64,000 nucleotides of DNA, taken from assembly GCA_030278955.1 (NCBI GenBank), contig JAOANR010000015.1:38348487-38412486 (forward strand), given 5' to 3'. The notes under the pieces were generated by a model. It had not been told where the DNA came from and did not search any database. It saw only the letters and a program-made list of their open reading frames with translations. Below, piece by piece: positions 22,960 to 32,591 of the stretch; within the stretch, counting starts at the first letter, position 1; the number at the start of each line of letters is the position of its first letter. The position numbers and the translations under genes are program-made. Origin of the DNA: Hygrophila difformis (taxonomy: Eukaryota; Streptophyta; Magnoliopsida; Lamiales; Acanthaceae).

Positions 22960-23404
22960 GATCAGTTATACGGCAAATTGTCCAAATACGACTTTTGGTT
23001 GAAGGAGGTAGCATTTCGTGGACATATAGTATCCGCTGATGGAGTTTCAGTGGATCCGGCAAAAGTCTCTGCCTAACTGAATGGGCAACTCCCAAGAGCC
23101 AAACCGAGATAAGGAGTTTCCTTGGCTTAGCCGGGTACTATAGACGGTTCGTGAAGGATTTTTCTAAAATCGCACGACCTTTGACCCAGCTACTTAAGAA
23201 GGGAGTAAAATACGTGTGGACAGAGGCTTGTGAGACAGCGTTTCAAGAGCTGAAGAAACGACTCACAACCACACCCGAATTAACACTACCATCAGAGAAT
23301 GGTGACTTCGAAGTTTACAGTGATGCTTCGAAGGAAGGTTTAGGTTGTGTTTTAATGCAAGACTCGAGAGTCGTAGCGTATGCATCACGCCAACTAAAAA
23401 CTCA
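22960..23404 (+). pseudogene. C1 pol fragment: end of RT and start of RNase H
   Basis: It reads [20 protein letters not shown], then after a frameshift near 23075 [20 protein letters not shown] and the RNase H strand [15 protein letters not shown]. It is close to C2 residues 800-947. The catalytic FIDD region of RT is absent. A2 interrupts the frame at RQLKTH; it resumes at 54770 with [14 protein letters not shown]. Confidence 0.88.
23400..23404 (+). repeat. Target-site duplication ACTCA of A2, left copy
   Basis: ACTCA precedes TGAAAC; the same five bases follow A2 at 54765-54769. Confidence 0.92.
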
Positions 23405-23708
23405 TGAAACTTTTGACAAGTCTCGTTAACCCGAGCTTTTGCTAAAATTATACCAGGTCAGATTTATTAAATGAAAAGCGTTATGATTCACGGGAAAGGG
23501 TTTAGGGATATGTCAAGATTATTAATCTTTTTATTACTCAAGTATGGTGCTTCGGTTTCAAATGGCACTGTGGTCCTCTCTGTCATGAAAAGTTGACAAA
23601 TCTCATGGCATAGCCGGGATAGGTTGACCTTCAGCCTGTCACACTGAGGATCCCCGGCAGATATGCCATGATACTTCCCATCAATTCTTGCCATAAGAGT
23701 TCCTGCCA
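23405..23708 (-). repeat. 304-bp terminal extension of the A2 LTR (3' LTR copy)
   Basis: The LTR terminus motif TGAAACTTTT occurs twice, at 23405 and 23709, flanking 304 bp that O lacks. On the - strand the first terminus reads AAAAGTTTCATGGC, followed by an open frame of 73 residues (MAGTLMARIDGKYHGI...) of unknown origin. The 5' LTR has the same extension at 38659-38962. Confidence 0.8.
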
Positions 23709-26307
23709 TGAAACTTTTAACTAATTCCCACTACATGAGTATTTTCTGAAAATTTGTGATCCTGGTTTAGGTTTTATTTAATGAAACCAATTTATGATGG
23801 CGGTGTTGTGATTAGGGATATATTTATACATAGTCATGTTTTTATTGCTCGTAGTTAAGAAACTGTGCTCCCGAAAGCGCACGGAGTCAAAAATTGCAGT
23901 AATTTATAGTAAGACCGGATCGTTCACTGGAGGATGTGCGATAGAAGCAGGTCCCACGTCGTTTTACTAGATTTTCCATTCGTATTGCTCAATAGGTTTG
24001 AAAGATGATTAATATCTACTGACGGGAATTTAAACTAGATCTAGAAAGCAGTTAAATTAATCTACAAAGCAAATAAATCTATTCTAGAAAGCGGATAAGA
24101 ATTATTCTAGGAATGCGGTAAACATTATCTACGAAAGCAGGGAAAAGGTGCATTGTGCCAACCGTGAAGTTGAGTCACAATGTAGACAGAAAGGACAGGA
24201 AGAAAAGAATGAAAATTGGACAAGGGTGAGATACAGCAATATTAAACTTCCATTTTCAAACGCAGATCTTTGTTTGGGATAATTCTGTCAGATAGCTAAT
24301 TCTCATGCTCTCAATAAGGCTTTCCCTTTAACAGACAGGTACTTGCAAGATGAGTTTACATGTTCTTAAGACCTCAAATTCTAAGATACCACAGATTCGT
24401 AACTGCCCTGGCCTGGGTGTGTTACTTCATCTGTAGTGGAAAAGCAACACCCGACACATCATTTATTGAAATGCCAAGTACCACTATCATTCTCCCGTGA
24501 CACACCCAAAGATTTGAATCAAGCCCTAAACCATCCCTTAACTGTCAATTCTAGTAGCAGTTACACAACTCTCAATACAACCGAGTGACCTCTAATGAAA
24601 GCGGTTAAAAGAAAGCAGTAAAGAAAGCGTTTAAAACCTATCACTCGGAGGTTTTGAAAATCTGACCCTGGTAGTAAAAGACAGCTCCCCATCAGAATGA
24701 AGGAGTATGGATCAAGAATTCCCGGCTCTCAGTGAACCACTAGTGTATTCACTTCCCTCCGGATGATTATGAGATACAAACTAATGAAACGAACTAATAA
24801 ATTAGTTCGTTCCGGATGCACTCATTCAGGACTCAAAAGTAGGCTTTGGCAGAAGAGGATAGCAGTTGAAAGAAAACTCAACCCTATCTTGGAAAATAAC
24901 CAAGGCCTGGATGATGTTCCTCTAAGATTATTTACCACACTGTATTTGAATCCAAGTGGACCCCATCTCGGTGTAGCACTTAATCTTACATTTCCATCAA
25001 CCAGCAATTTTGGAAAATAATGGATTTGAAAATCATTCCCTGTCAGGTACTAGACTCTCAGTTAAAATACAGACCCTTTCAGTCTAGGCGAGACCTAATC
25101 GCTGAATCTGCTTCTTAATTCCCCAAAATACAACCCTTGACAGAATATGAATTAGTCATAACTGAAGAATTTATCCCTTACTCCGATCCGGATTTTATAA
25201 AGAGGTTTTTGTTGGAAATTTATAAAGCAATATCTGTTTGAGATCTAGACTTCTATTGTCCAAGGGAAGGATCCCAAAATAAATACAGACCACAATAGTA
25301 CATAATATTATCATGCATAAAGATATAGGGAAGTGTAAAATTAATTGACCCAAAATATAGATGCGGGTCTGGACAGAAGGTGAAACACAGAATGAAGTGG
25401 TCAAGGGACCAAAGTAATGGCAGAATAATCAGGTGGACTGTAAACATCTACTGTCCAATTTCCCAATCACTCGGATGGAGCGGATTTAGACAGCTTAGAC
25501 CCTATAATGGTGGTGTCAACACCAGTTGGGCCTCCACTGTCTGTGAATTCGGATAAAAACCTACATGCTTCCCTTCTGTAATGATCATCAGCTTGCGTTG
25601 ACTGATGCAAACTGACTCCCACTACAGATTGGAATTTGGGTCTGGAGATTAAGATAAGAAAAATAAAACTGTATCTGGATGGGAGTCAGCCGAGCAGCTA
25701 TTATAACCCCGGATGGGCGAACCGCCAAGGCTTCCACTGACAACCATCCAGACCATGCAAAATAACAATCAGTAACTAATACCCAGAATACGAGCTAGTT
25801 ATCCATGAGGGAGTACCCGCCAACATTAGTCTGATGTATTCTTTACTAATGGTTCCACACAACACACAAAGACAAAATGAATAAGAAACAAAAGAAGATC
25901 CCTTGTATGAGAGACATTGGTTTCTCATGCAAGGTTGTGGATTGGGTCCACAATTGATGGTCTTAAATAATCCTTCCTACCATAATTAATTACAGTCCAG
26001 ATTATCTGTTTAAGCCATCAAGATTTTGTTTATACAAGAATGTTTTAATGGCAATTGAACAAAGGTCCTTTAGTCATGATGATTATTGAAGTTTGATTAT
26101 TGCTAATCTCAATCTTTAATCATTAATGAGTCAAGGGTTCAATCAGTTAAGTGGTGCAAATGGAGAATCAAAATTTGGGCAGCATAACACCCTATATTGC
26201 AATTCCAGAATGTTACATCCTAACCCGTGGGGCTCTGATGTGAGTGTTGCAATATAAAATGGGGAGAGAATGAAGTTTGTTTGAGATTAAATAGAGAGAG
26301 AGAAACC

Positions 26308-26852
26308 TTGTCGCGATATCATAAATTTTGTCGCGGACCGAGATCCGCGACATGGACATCCCGACAAGTTTTTAGAATTTTTGGCAGCATAACGCCTCTT
26401 TGTCGCTATGCAAGGTTTTGTCGCGAAACGTGGTTCCGCGACAAGGTGTGACAGCGACAAAGTGTTTTCATAAAATTCTAAGGCATTTGAACCTTTGTCG
26501 CTATGCATGGAAATTTTGTCGCGGAACGTGGCTCCGCGACAAGGTATTCCGTGACAAGGTGTTCAAAGATCAAGGAACATGGCATAATTTTTCTGTCTTG
26601 GAATGGGATTTTGTCGCGGAACGTGGCTCCGCGACAAGGTACTCCGCGACAAGAAGCCATGGAGACAAAATGCAAGAGTTTGGCTCCTTTGTCGCTATGC
26701 ATGGACAGTTTTGTCGCGGAACGTGGCTCCGCGACAAGGTATTCCGCGACAAAGGGTTTTAAATTATGGAGACAAGTGTCTTGAAACACCTTGGTCGCGG
26801 AACAGCCTTTCTGTCGCGGAACGTGGCTCCGCGCCAGAAGGCGGTTGGCGCC
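26308..26852 (-). repeat. Palindromic repeat array 2 of A2, 3' LTR (TTGTCGCGGA type)
   Basis: The core unit has arms TTGTCGCGGA and TCCGCGACAA around ACGTGGC (26516-26542) and is repeated with variants. Apparent proteins here with repeated SRNVAPRQ or VAERGSAT motifs are translations of the repeat and are not called. Confidence 0.88.
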
Positions 26853-27495
26853 CAAGGTGGTTCAGGACAAAAGTCAGAAAAAGCAGAAATGAACAGTGGC
26901 ATGCAAACAGCGTGATCTCACCCTATTTCAGATCAAAAAGCTATTCTAAGCTAAAAATAAGCAAGAAACATTCAAAATAAAGAAGAACATGCTTAAACAA
27001 AAATAACAAGGGAGGGCAGAATATTAAATAAAGCAGGAATCCTAATCTAGAGTTTGATCACACATCCACACAACATTATCCATAATATGCCAACAGTAAA
27101 CATGAAAATAACAAAATGGGGGTCAAATGACCCCAAAATGAAAGAGAAAGCATAAATCCATGGGGTGTGAGACCCATTTCATGATTTGGGACACAAATGA
27201 TGAATGTTTTCCCATATTATTAAGTGGGTGTTGTTAATACCCATGATTTGGGTATTACAAACCCTAAAACAAAAGTTTAGAAACCAAAACATGGTGTAAA
27301 AGTGGCTACCTAGCTGCTGTAAACCATAAAACACAAACTAAATGCTACACTAAACTAATCTAAGGACAAGAATTAAATAATACAGAAAAATATAAAAACT
27401 AAACTAAACTACCTAAGAGAGAGCACCCACTGCCTTGTCTGCAAGAACTCTAATCAACAAAATTTTATCCAACCTTTGGCTCATGGGAGACACCT

Positions 27496-27505
27496 CATAT
27501 TTATA
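27496..27505 (-). promoter_or_regulatory. TATA box of A2 3' LTR
   Basis: TATAAATATG on the - strand, about 70 bases after array 1 in the element's direction. The same motif is in the 5' LTR (54134-54143) and in O. Confidence 0.65.
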
Positions 27506-27575
27506 GAAGTGTAACCCTAAGCCCATGGGCCTTGATTCTAGCCCATTGTGTCTTAAGACATCACACACATCACAG

Positions 27576-27820
27576 CTTTGTCTCGGAGCATCAAGTTGGT
27601 CGCGGAACACACTGCATGTGGCAAGGCTTCTCGACTGGGTCTTGTGTCTCTATTTGTGCATCTTGGTCGCGGAACATGCCTTTGTCGCGGAGTATGCCAT
27701 CGCGACAAAGGTCATCGCGCCAAGGGGCTTGGCTGGTCTCCTCTTCATTTGGGCCACTTGGTCGCGGAACATGCCTTTGTCGCGGAACACTGCATCGCGC
27801 CAGGGGCTTCCGCGACAAAG
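27576..27820 (-). repeat. Palindromic repeat array 1 of A2, 3' LTR, upstream of TATA
   Basis: Units of GGTCGCGGAAC and CCGCGACAAAGG with spacers; fewer and more degenerate than in array 2. The position relative to the TATA box is the same as in O. Confidence 0.8.
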
Positions 27821-28126
27821 GTCTTCCTGGGCCTGCTGGATTGGGCCAGATGGGCCGAAAATATTCTTTTTGTGGGCTTTTCTATCTTTTTCCCATCTTT
27901 TTTTGTTTCCTTTTCTTTTTCTCATGTTTTTGGATTTTTCTAACATAAATATGTAATAAAATTACATATTTATGTCTTTTTCACACCAGCTTATTATTTT
28001 TACAATTATGCATAAATTAGTCCAATTCGACTGCTTTCTTACTTAATGTAAGACCGGAATGCGATCAAATGCCCGTTTAAGAAACGGAAATGGATTGAAA
28101 ATAATGGTCATTTTTGGCCATTATCA

Positions 28127-28140
28127 ACATCCTCACATTT
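28127..28140 (-). other. Polypurine tract of A2
   Basis: On the - strand AAATGTGAGGATGT directly abuts the LTR start TGATAATGG. It would prime plus-strand DNA synthesis. Near-identical motifs lie inside the element at 30528-30544 and 32448-32463. Confidence 0.7.
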
Positions 28141-29803
28141 AATACTGATCGTCCCCGAGCAGTCAGAGTCAATGTTCGTAAGAACACGGACTCTACATAT
28201 TCAATTCATTTTCGTGGCTTCATAAATCACATCCTTTTTGGATTGGGATAAGACAATCAAAAACTACAAGTATTAAATTCCCTTGATTGCAGTGTTTAAT
28301 GAAATGATACTTGCTCACTATATCGGGCCTACAAATCAAACATTATTATTAACCCTTCATGAATATCATGTTTGAAAAAATGCAAAGATTAGGGATGAGA
28401 ATTAGAGGATGACATGAACATGTGTAATAAGACAAGCCTCACATATAAGAGAATCGGAAAAATTCACTCACTCTCAATTGGGGTTTAATCATGAACGCTC
28501 AAAATCAAATTTAATTAAATTATCCCATAAGCTTGCAATCAGACCAACTCGCCACCGGCTCATTTCTTCAAATCCAGATCACGAGGTCTTATTTGAGGGT
28601 TATAACGGGGCGTGCGGTTGTAACATTAGGTATGAAAGGGAAATTATTGGGCTGAGAAGTGGCAAAGATTTGTTCTATCATAACTTGGCAATTTTTATTT
28701 AAAATTTATGATCATCAATATTTCTTTCTTTTGTTTTTCTTTTTCCATTGCATGACATTAGACTATTGTCTAATTTGCTTTGTCATTTGCAGTTTATTTG
28801 TGTAGAATGACATTCAACTTTTTTTTTTTTTTTTTTGATTCGGTTTATAGAATACCGATTTATAGTTTTTATTCATTGATGATCAAAAATTGTAATGCCT
28901 TGATAGAATTCATCCTTGCACACTTGGGTTTGAATTTCTTGGTCTTTTTATAAGGCTAGGAATAATATAGAGGGCTTCAAAGAAAAATTAGGCTTATAGG
29001 CTCAGATTGGTTAATCCTAAAGGGAAAATATTTTTGGGTTTGGATTTCAAACGAAGGCCAAAAATTTGGGTTTTCTAGGTGCCTCGATCATATGCTCGAT
29101 TTCAGGAATATGGCATGGTCTTGAATCGGTCCCAATTGCAAGTTCTAGTTTCCTTTAATCAAAGTGATTCACACATCAAAGGAAATGAATGAGTAAAAGT
29201 GACTCATGGCTCAAATCTCACAAGGTTGGGTTAATTCATGTCATACAATATTCTCAAATTTAATCAAAGCTTAATTCTAACAATTTATTCAATCGAGATC
29301 TCTAACATGCAGATTTATTACCCAATAAGCTGATCGCATCATTAAATTTTTATAGCTCAAAACCTTAGGAATTCATGTCATGCATGTCTTCAATTATATT
29401 ATCCCAATTTAAAAGTTTGAAAATTTAATCATAAGCCTAAATTCAACCTGTGAATTTAGAGCAAGTTTATGCATATTTTTGCTGGTTATTTAATTGAAAG
29501 CAGTAAAGAGGCACTGCTGACATACTGAGTATGTCAACAGCATATTTTTGGTCTGACAGTCACTTATTCATCTCGGACTGTGCAGACATCTTTTCAAGGA
29601 AAAGCAGTAAAGAATTGTTCAGTGGTCTCAAAAACTGAGTTCCAATTTAGGGAAAACAAATAAATACAACCGATGCAAGGGATTCTCGTGCAGTTAATAC
29701 GAACCTGCACACACAAAAGGAGGATCCCCTTGCAGATTACTACTACTAGAACGGAAATGAAATAAAGCAGGGTAAAATGGGACTAGGATTCTTCCTTCTT
29801 TCT
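28141..29803 (-). other. 3' non-coding region of A2
   Basis: No convincing ORF on either strand; a poly-T run lies near 28820-28837. It aligns with the end of O (63045-64000) in its own direction, including two conserved hairpins at 29514-29540 and 29551-29587. It would form the 3' UTR of the F-box transcript. Confidence 0.65.
29514..29587 (-). other. Pair of conserved hairpins in A2 3' region
   Basis: On the - strand GTCTG...CAGAC enclosing CAGTC...GACTG (29551-29587) is followed by CTGTTGACATAC...GTATGTCAGCAG (29514-29540). O has both at 63146-63175 and 63189-63215 with changes that mostly keep pairing. Confidence 0.65.
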
Positions 29804-30464
29804 TCAGGGCATGTATCGGAGCCAGAGGACACAGCTGGAAAGCTCACAACGCAGACACCAGTCGCGGTTTCTCAGAGGTGCATGCCATCTTGGGCAGTAG
29901 ACTCTGACTCCTTGGCCTGCCCACAGTTGTGGGTTGTCTGGTTGGTCAGTTATCCAAGCGAGAACGTTGAGGGACGTGTACCGAAAAACTGATCGATCCG
30001 TCACCATCCTGTCGATCATCCTGATCCCCTGCTCAACTTGGCTTTCATCAGTCTTACTCATAAGCATCAATCCGCGGGTGAAGATTGACGTCTTATGGTT
30101 GTCCTCAAGTCCGGGGCGTAGCAGTTCACAAGCGCGCTCCTCATTCCCCTCTGCAAATGCCTTGAGTGCTGGGATGAGCTGAAGATTGAGGTTTCCTGCC
30201 GCTGTGCATCTTCGCAGGAATCTCTCCTTCTGCCGACGGATCCTTACTTGCCATCTCTTCACAGTGGAGGTGTTAACCTCGCATCGCTTGTACACGATGG
30301 CAAGGTTTCCGGCATCTCTGAACTTCTTGCATACTCGTTGTGCAGTAAACACCCCCTTGACTTCATCCTCTCCTATCCGGGAGAGAATTTCACCAAGGAG
30401 TTCGACAGGCAAGTCCAGCAACTTGGTTCCTTCTGGAGCAGGGTCTGGAATGGGAGGATTACCC
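29804..30464 (-). CDS. F-box protein (cargo gene of A2), main exon
   Basis: The exon begins after acceptor TTTTCAG (AG ends at 30465) and is open to TGA at 29804-29806. With the leader exon the product is 242 residues. Residues about 38-80 form an F-box (LPVELLGEILSRIG, then VCKKFRDAGN), which in known proteins binds SKP1 in SCF ubiquitin ligases. The middle (RRQKERFLRRC, GNLNLQLIPALKAFAEGNEE, RGLMLMSK) resembles the repeat region of plant At2g35280-like F-box proteins, and the Cys/Trp-rich end (CPRWHAPL, WCLRC) fits too. There is no native ATG in this exon; it needs the leader exon at 31555-31622, which supplies the right phase. It lies exactly where O has its env-like ORF. Family assignment is from memory. 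Confidence 0.75.
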
Positions 30465-31554
30465 CTGAAAAGATAAGAAGTGATGAATCCAATTTTTATG
30501 TAATTTTCAGAAATTATTCAAGTTCAGAAACCAACATCCTCACATTTAGAGCTTTGCTCTAGATGTGAGATTATTAAATTTCTGACTTGAATTTTAATTT
30601 AAAGCACATGTAAATAATATTTGGTTTTAAATGGGCTAAAGAGCCCAAAATAAAATAAAATTGGCCATTGGGCCTAAAATCTTTTTAATGGGCCATAGGG
30701 CCCAAAAGTTTTCAATTTTATTAAACAAGTCCGAGACACTTGTTGGAAGTGGAATGAGATGGATAGATGGAAATGGAATGCTCGAATATTGGAATGTGCA
30801 ATGGAGACGTGGCGGAACGGATCTGCTGTTTCTGGATAGCTTGGACTGTTGGGACAGTTTAAGCATCCAAAAATTTGCAAACACTGTTTTTAATTTTAAA
30901 AATGGTTGACTTGTTTTATTTAACAAAGGTGGGATGTGAGTGGTCCCATTTTGGATTTTTGAAAAGGATAGCAGTTGGGTGACAAAAATACTGCTATCTT
31001 ACTCACACTAGTGTTCCATTGGGAACAAAATACTCAAGTCAAACATTAAACAAAAATAACTCTTTTTGTCTTTTTCTAAAAGTTTGCTTTTATTAAAAGT
31101 GGAAGCTTCCTATTGGGTGTTTGTACTATGTTTCCATAAACAAACAAACATTTATTCCCATGAGATTTCTAACATGGGAACAAATGTGCCCAAAAAGATC
31201 TTACCTCTTTTATTACACCTACACAACACTGTGCAAGTCACATCAGGATCAATCAAACCAATAACATCAAGATATTCAAAACAATACCCAAATGTTCATC
31301 AGTTTGTTCTTTCCAGTTTTAAACCTCAAAAACTTATCCATTAACAGTTTTAAAACCAACTCTCAAGTAGATTTTTAAGGGTTTCAAAAGGACTTCAAAG
31401 AGCTCCTTAAAACCGAGAGCATTCAAAATCGAAAAACAGAGAAAACAAAAACTCACACAAACCACATTATGTCAAGAACACAACAAAATAAAATAAATAA
31501 AAGAACTAAGGGGTCCGAATGGGTGCTATGAACATGGCGAAAACAGGGTTTTAC
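30465..31554 (-). other. Predicted intron of the A2 F-box gene
   Basis: Donor GTAAAA at 31554, acceptor TTATCTTTTCAG ending 30465, 1090 bases. The acceptor-side half aligns with O intron 1. It holds stem-loop plus polypurine-like motif copy 2 (30528-30567). Confidence 0.55.
30528..30567 (-). promoter_or_regulatory. Stem-loop followed by polypurine-like motif, A2 copy 2 (in intron)
   Basis: On the - strand arms CACATCTAGAGC and GCTCTAAATGTG (one G-T pair, loop AAA) run into TGTGAGGATGTTGGTT. It is the counterpart of O 16274-16310. Confidence 0.65.
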
Positions 31555-31622
31555 CCTCTCCTCCTTGGCTCGGGTCTAGGCACGGGTCCAAGGTTGGGAA
31601 GGAGTCCATGAAATCGGTCCAT
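31555..31622 (-). CDS. Leader exon of the A2 F-box gene
   Basis: ATG at 31620-31622, 22 codons plus two bases (begins MDRFHGLLPN), donor AGAGG/GTAAAA. Splicing to 30464 keeps the frame open straight into the F-box. A second ATG 11 bases on is out of phase with the F-box, so the first ATG is preferred. The phase-2 junction matches the leader exon of O although the leader peptides are unlike. Confidence 0.6.
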
Positions 31623-31770
31623 AGTTTCCCCTTGAAAAATGGAATGCTAAGGTGCGAAGAACACGTGGTGTTCGTTCGGATGAGAGAAAAATGGGGGAAA
31701 AGAGGATGAAGACGATGGGGGAAGTTGAAATGACAGGAGAAGGTGAAAAGAAACTGGAGGGGGTGGGGGG

Positions 31771-31780
31771 GTATAAATAC
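31771..31780 (-). promoter_or_regulatory. Internal TATA-like box of A2
   Basis: GTATTTATAC on the - strand (TATAAATA on the +), then a C-run and a pyrimidine-rich leader, about 150 bases before the leader ATG and just after the palindromic array. It is homologous in place to O 14788-14794. Confidence 0.55.
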
Positions 31781-31787
31781 TTGAACT

Positions 31788-32100
31788 TTTGTCGCGGAAT
31801 CCGAGACTTTGTCGCGGAACAAGGTTCCGCGACAAGGTATAGCGACATGAGAGAGGTCGCGGAATTGAGGGTTGGTCGCGGAGTCATGCTCCGCGACAAG
31901 GCTACCGCGACAAAGTTCAGTATGGAGACAGTCAACGCAGGTTGTGTCGCGGAGCAGGGCTTGGTCGCGGAGTCACGCTCCGCGACAAGGTGCATCGCGA
32001 CAATCAACGAAGAAGGGTTAAGAAGGAAAAGGGAGTTTGTCGCGGAATAGGGCCTGGTCGCGATGTATGACATCGCGACAAAGGACCTTCCGCGACAAAG
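31788..32100 (-). repeat. Palindromic repeat array 3 of A2, upstream of internal promoter
   Basis: Units TTGTCGCGGA with TCCGCGACAA, for example around 31810-31835, plus GGTCGCGGAG with CTCCGCGACA. It is the same unit family as the A2 LTR arrays and unlike the O unit. Confidence 0.85.
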
Positions 32101-32447
32101 AATTTTTGAATTTCAAATTTTCTTGGACTGGGCCCGAGTGTGGTATTGGGCCTGCGTCCATTTTATTTGATTTGGGCTGAATAAATTCAGTCCAAGTAAA
32201 TTCAAAATGCTGGGCTAAAAATTAAAATAATCCACTTGCATAAAATTAGGTTGGGTCAGTTCCATTTCATCTGTGAATTTTATTTCGGGTATTGAATTTC
32301 TTCAATTCCCGAAAACATTTTCTCAGATTTATAGAACTAATCCAACCAAGAACCTGGTTTTCCATGTTACTCTTATCTGCTCCTTCTTTTTGGTGGTTCC
32401 GAACTTCTGCAAGATAGATGAATGAAATGCATTAGATTTTCTCCAAA
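32101..32447 (-). other. Non-coding spacer of A2 between stem-loop and array 3
   Basis: No ORF. It aligns with O 13961-14305. Confidence 0.6.
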
Positions 32448-32487
32448 TATCAACATCCTCACATTTAGAGTCTTAATACTCTAAATG
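32448..32487 (-). promoter_or_regulatory. Stem-loop followed by polypurine-like motif, A2 copy 1 (after pol)
   Basis: On the - strand a perfect 10-bp stem CATTTAGAGT / ACTCTAAATG with loop ATTAAG runs into TGTGAGGATGTTGATA. It lies about 100 bases after the pol stop. The stem is identical to that of O copy 1. Confidence 0.7.
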
Positions 32488-32591
32488 TTTAATTGATCTT
32501 TGGGTACTTGCTCGTTATGAAATAAGTACTGTAAATATATACTATATATATATATATAAACTAAAATTTTTGTGCTTTTAAATGCTGTTTC

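Larger units (their letters stand above)
23405..28126 (-). repeat. 3' LTR of A2 (left end on + strand)
   Basis: 4722 bp; reads TGATAATGGCC to AAAAGTTTCA on the - strand. It includes two palindromic arrays, a TATA box and a 304-bp terminal extension. The other LTR copy has the same features and only scattered differences, for example at 23873. Confidence 0.93.

Noticed and set aside
26400..26980. Overlapping ORFs with repeated SRNVAPRQ and VAERGSATRYSATR motifs
   Set aside because: They are translations of the palindromic array in several frames and on both strands, without codon-level conservation. The same applies to 52944-53620, 27525-27956, 31576-32073 and the 54163-54594 copies.
28478..28702. 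74-residue ORF on the + strand in A2's 3' region
   Set aside because: It is antisense to A2, with no recognisable domain and no support from O within the window.
30636..30926. 96-residue ORF on the - strand in the A2 intron
   Set aside because: It lies inside the predicted intron and its homologous stretch in O (about 15880-16175) is broken differently; conservation is at DNA level only.
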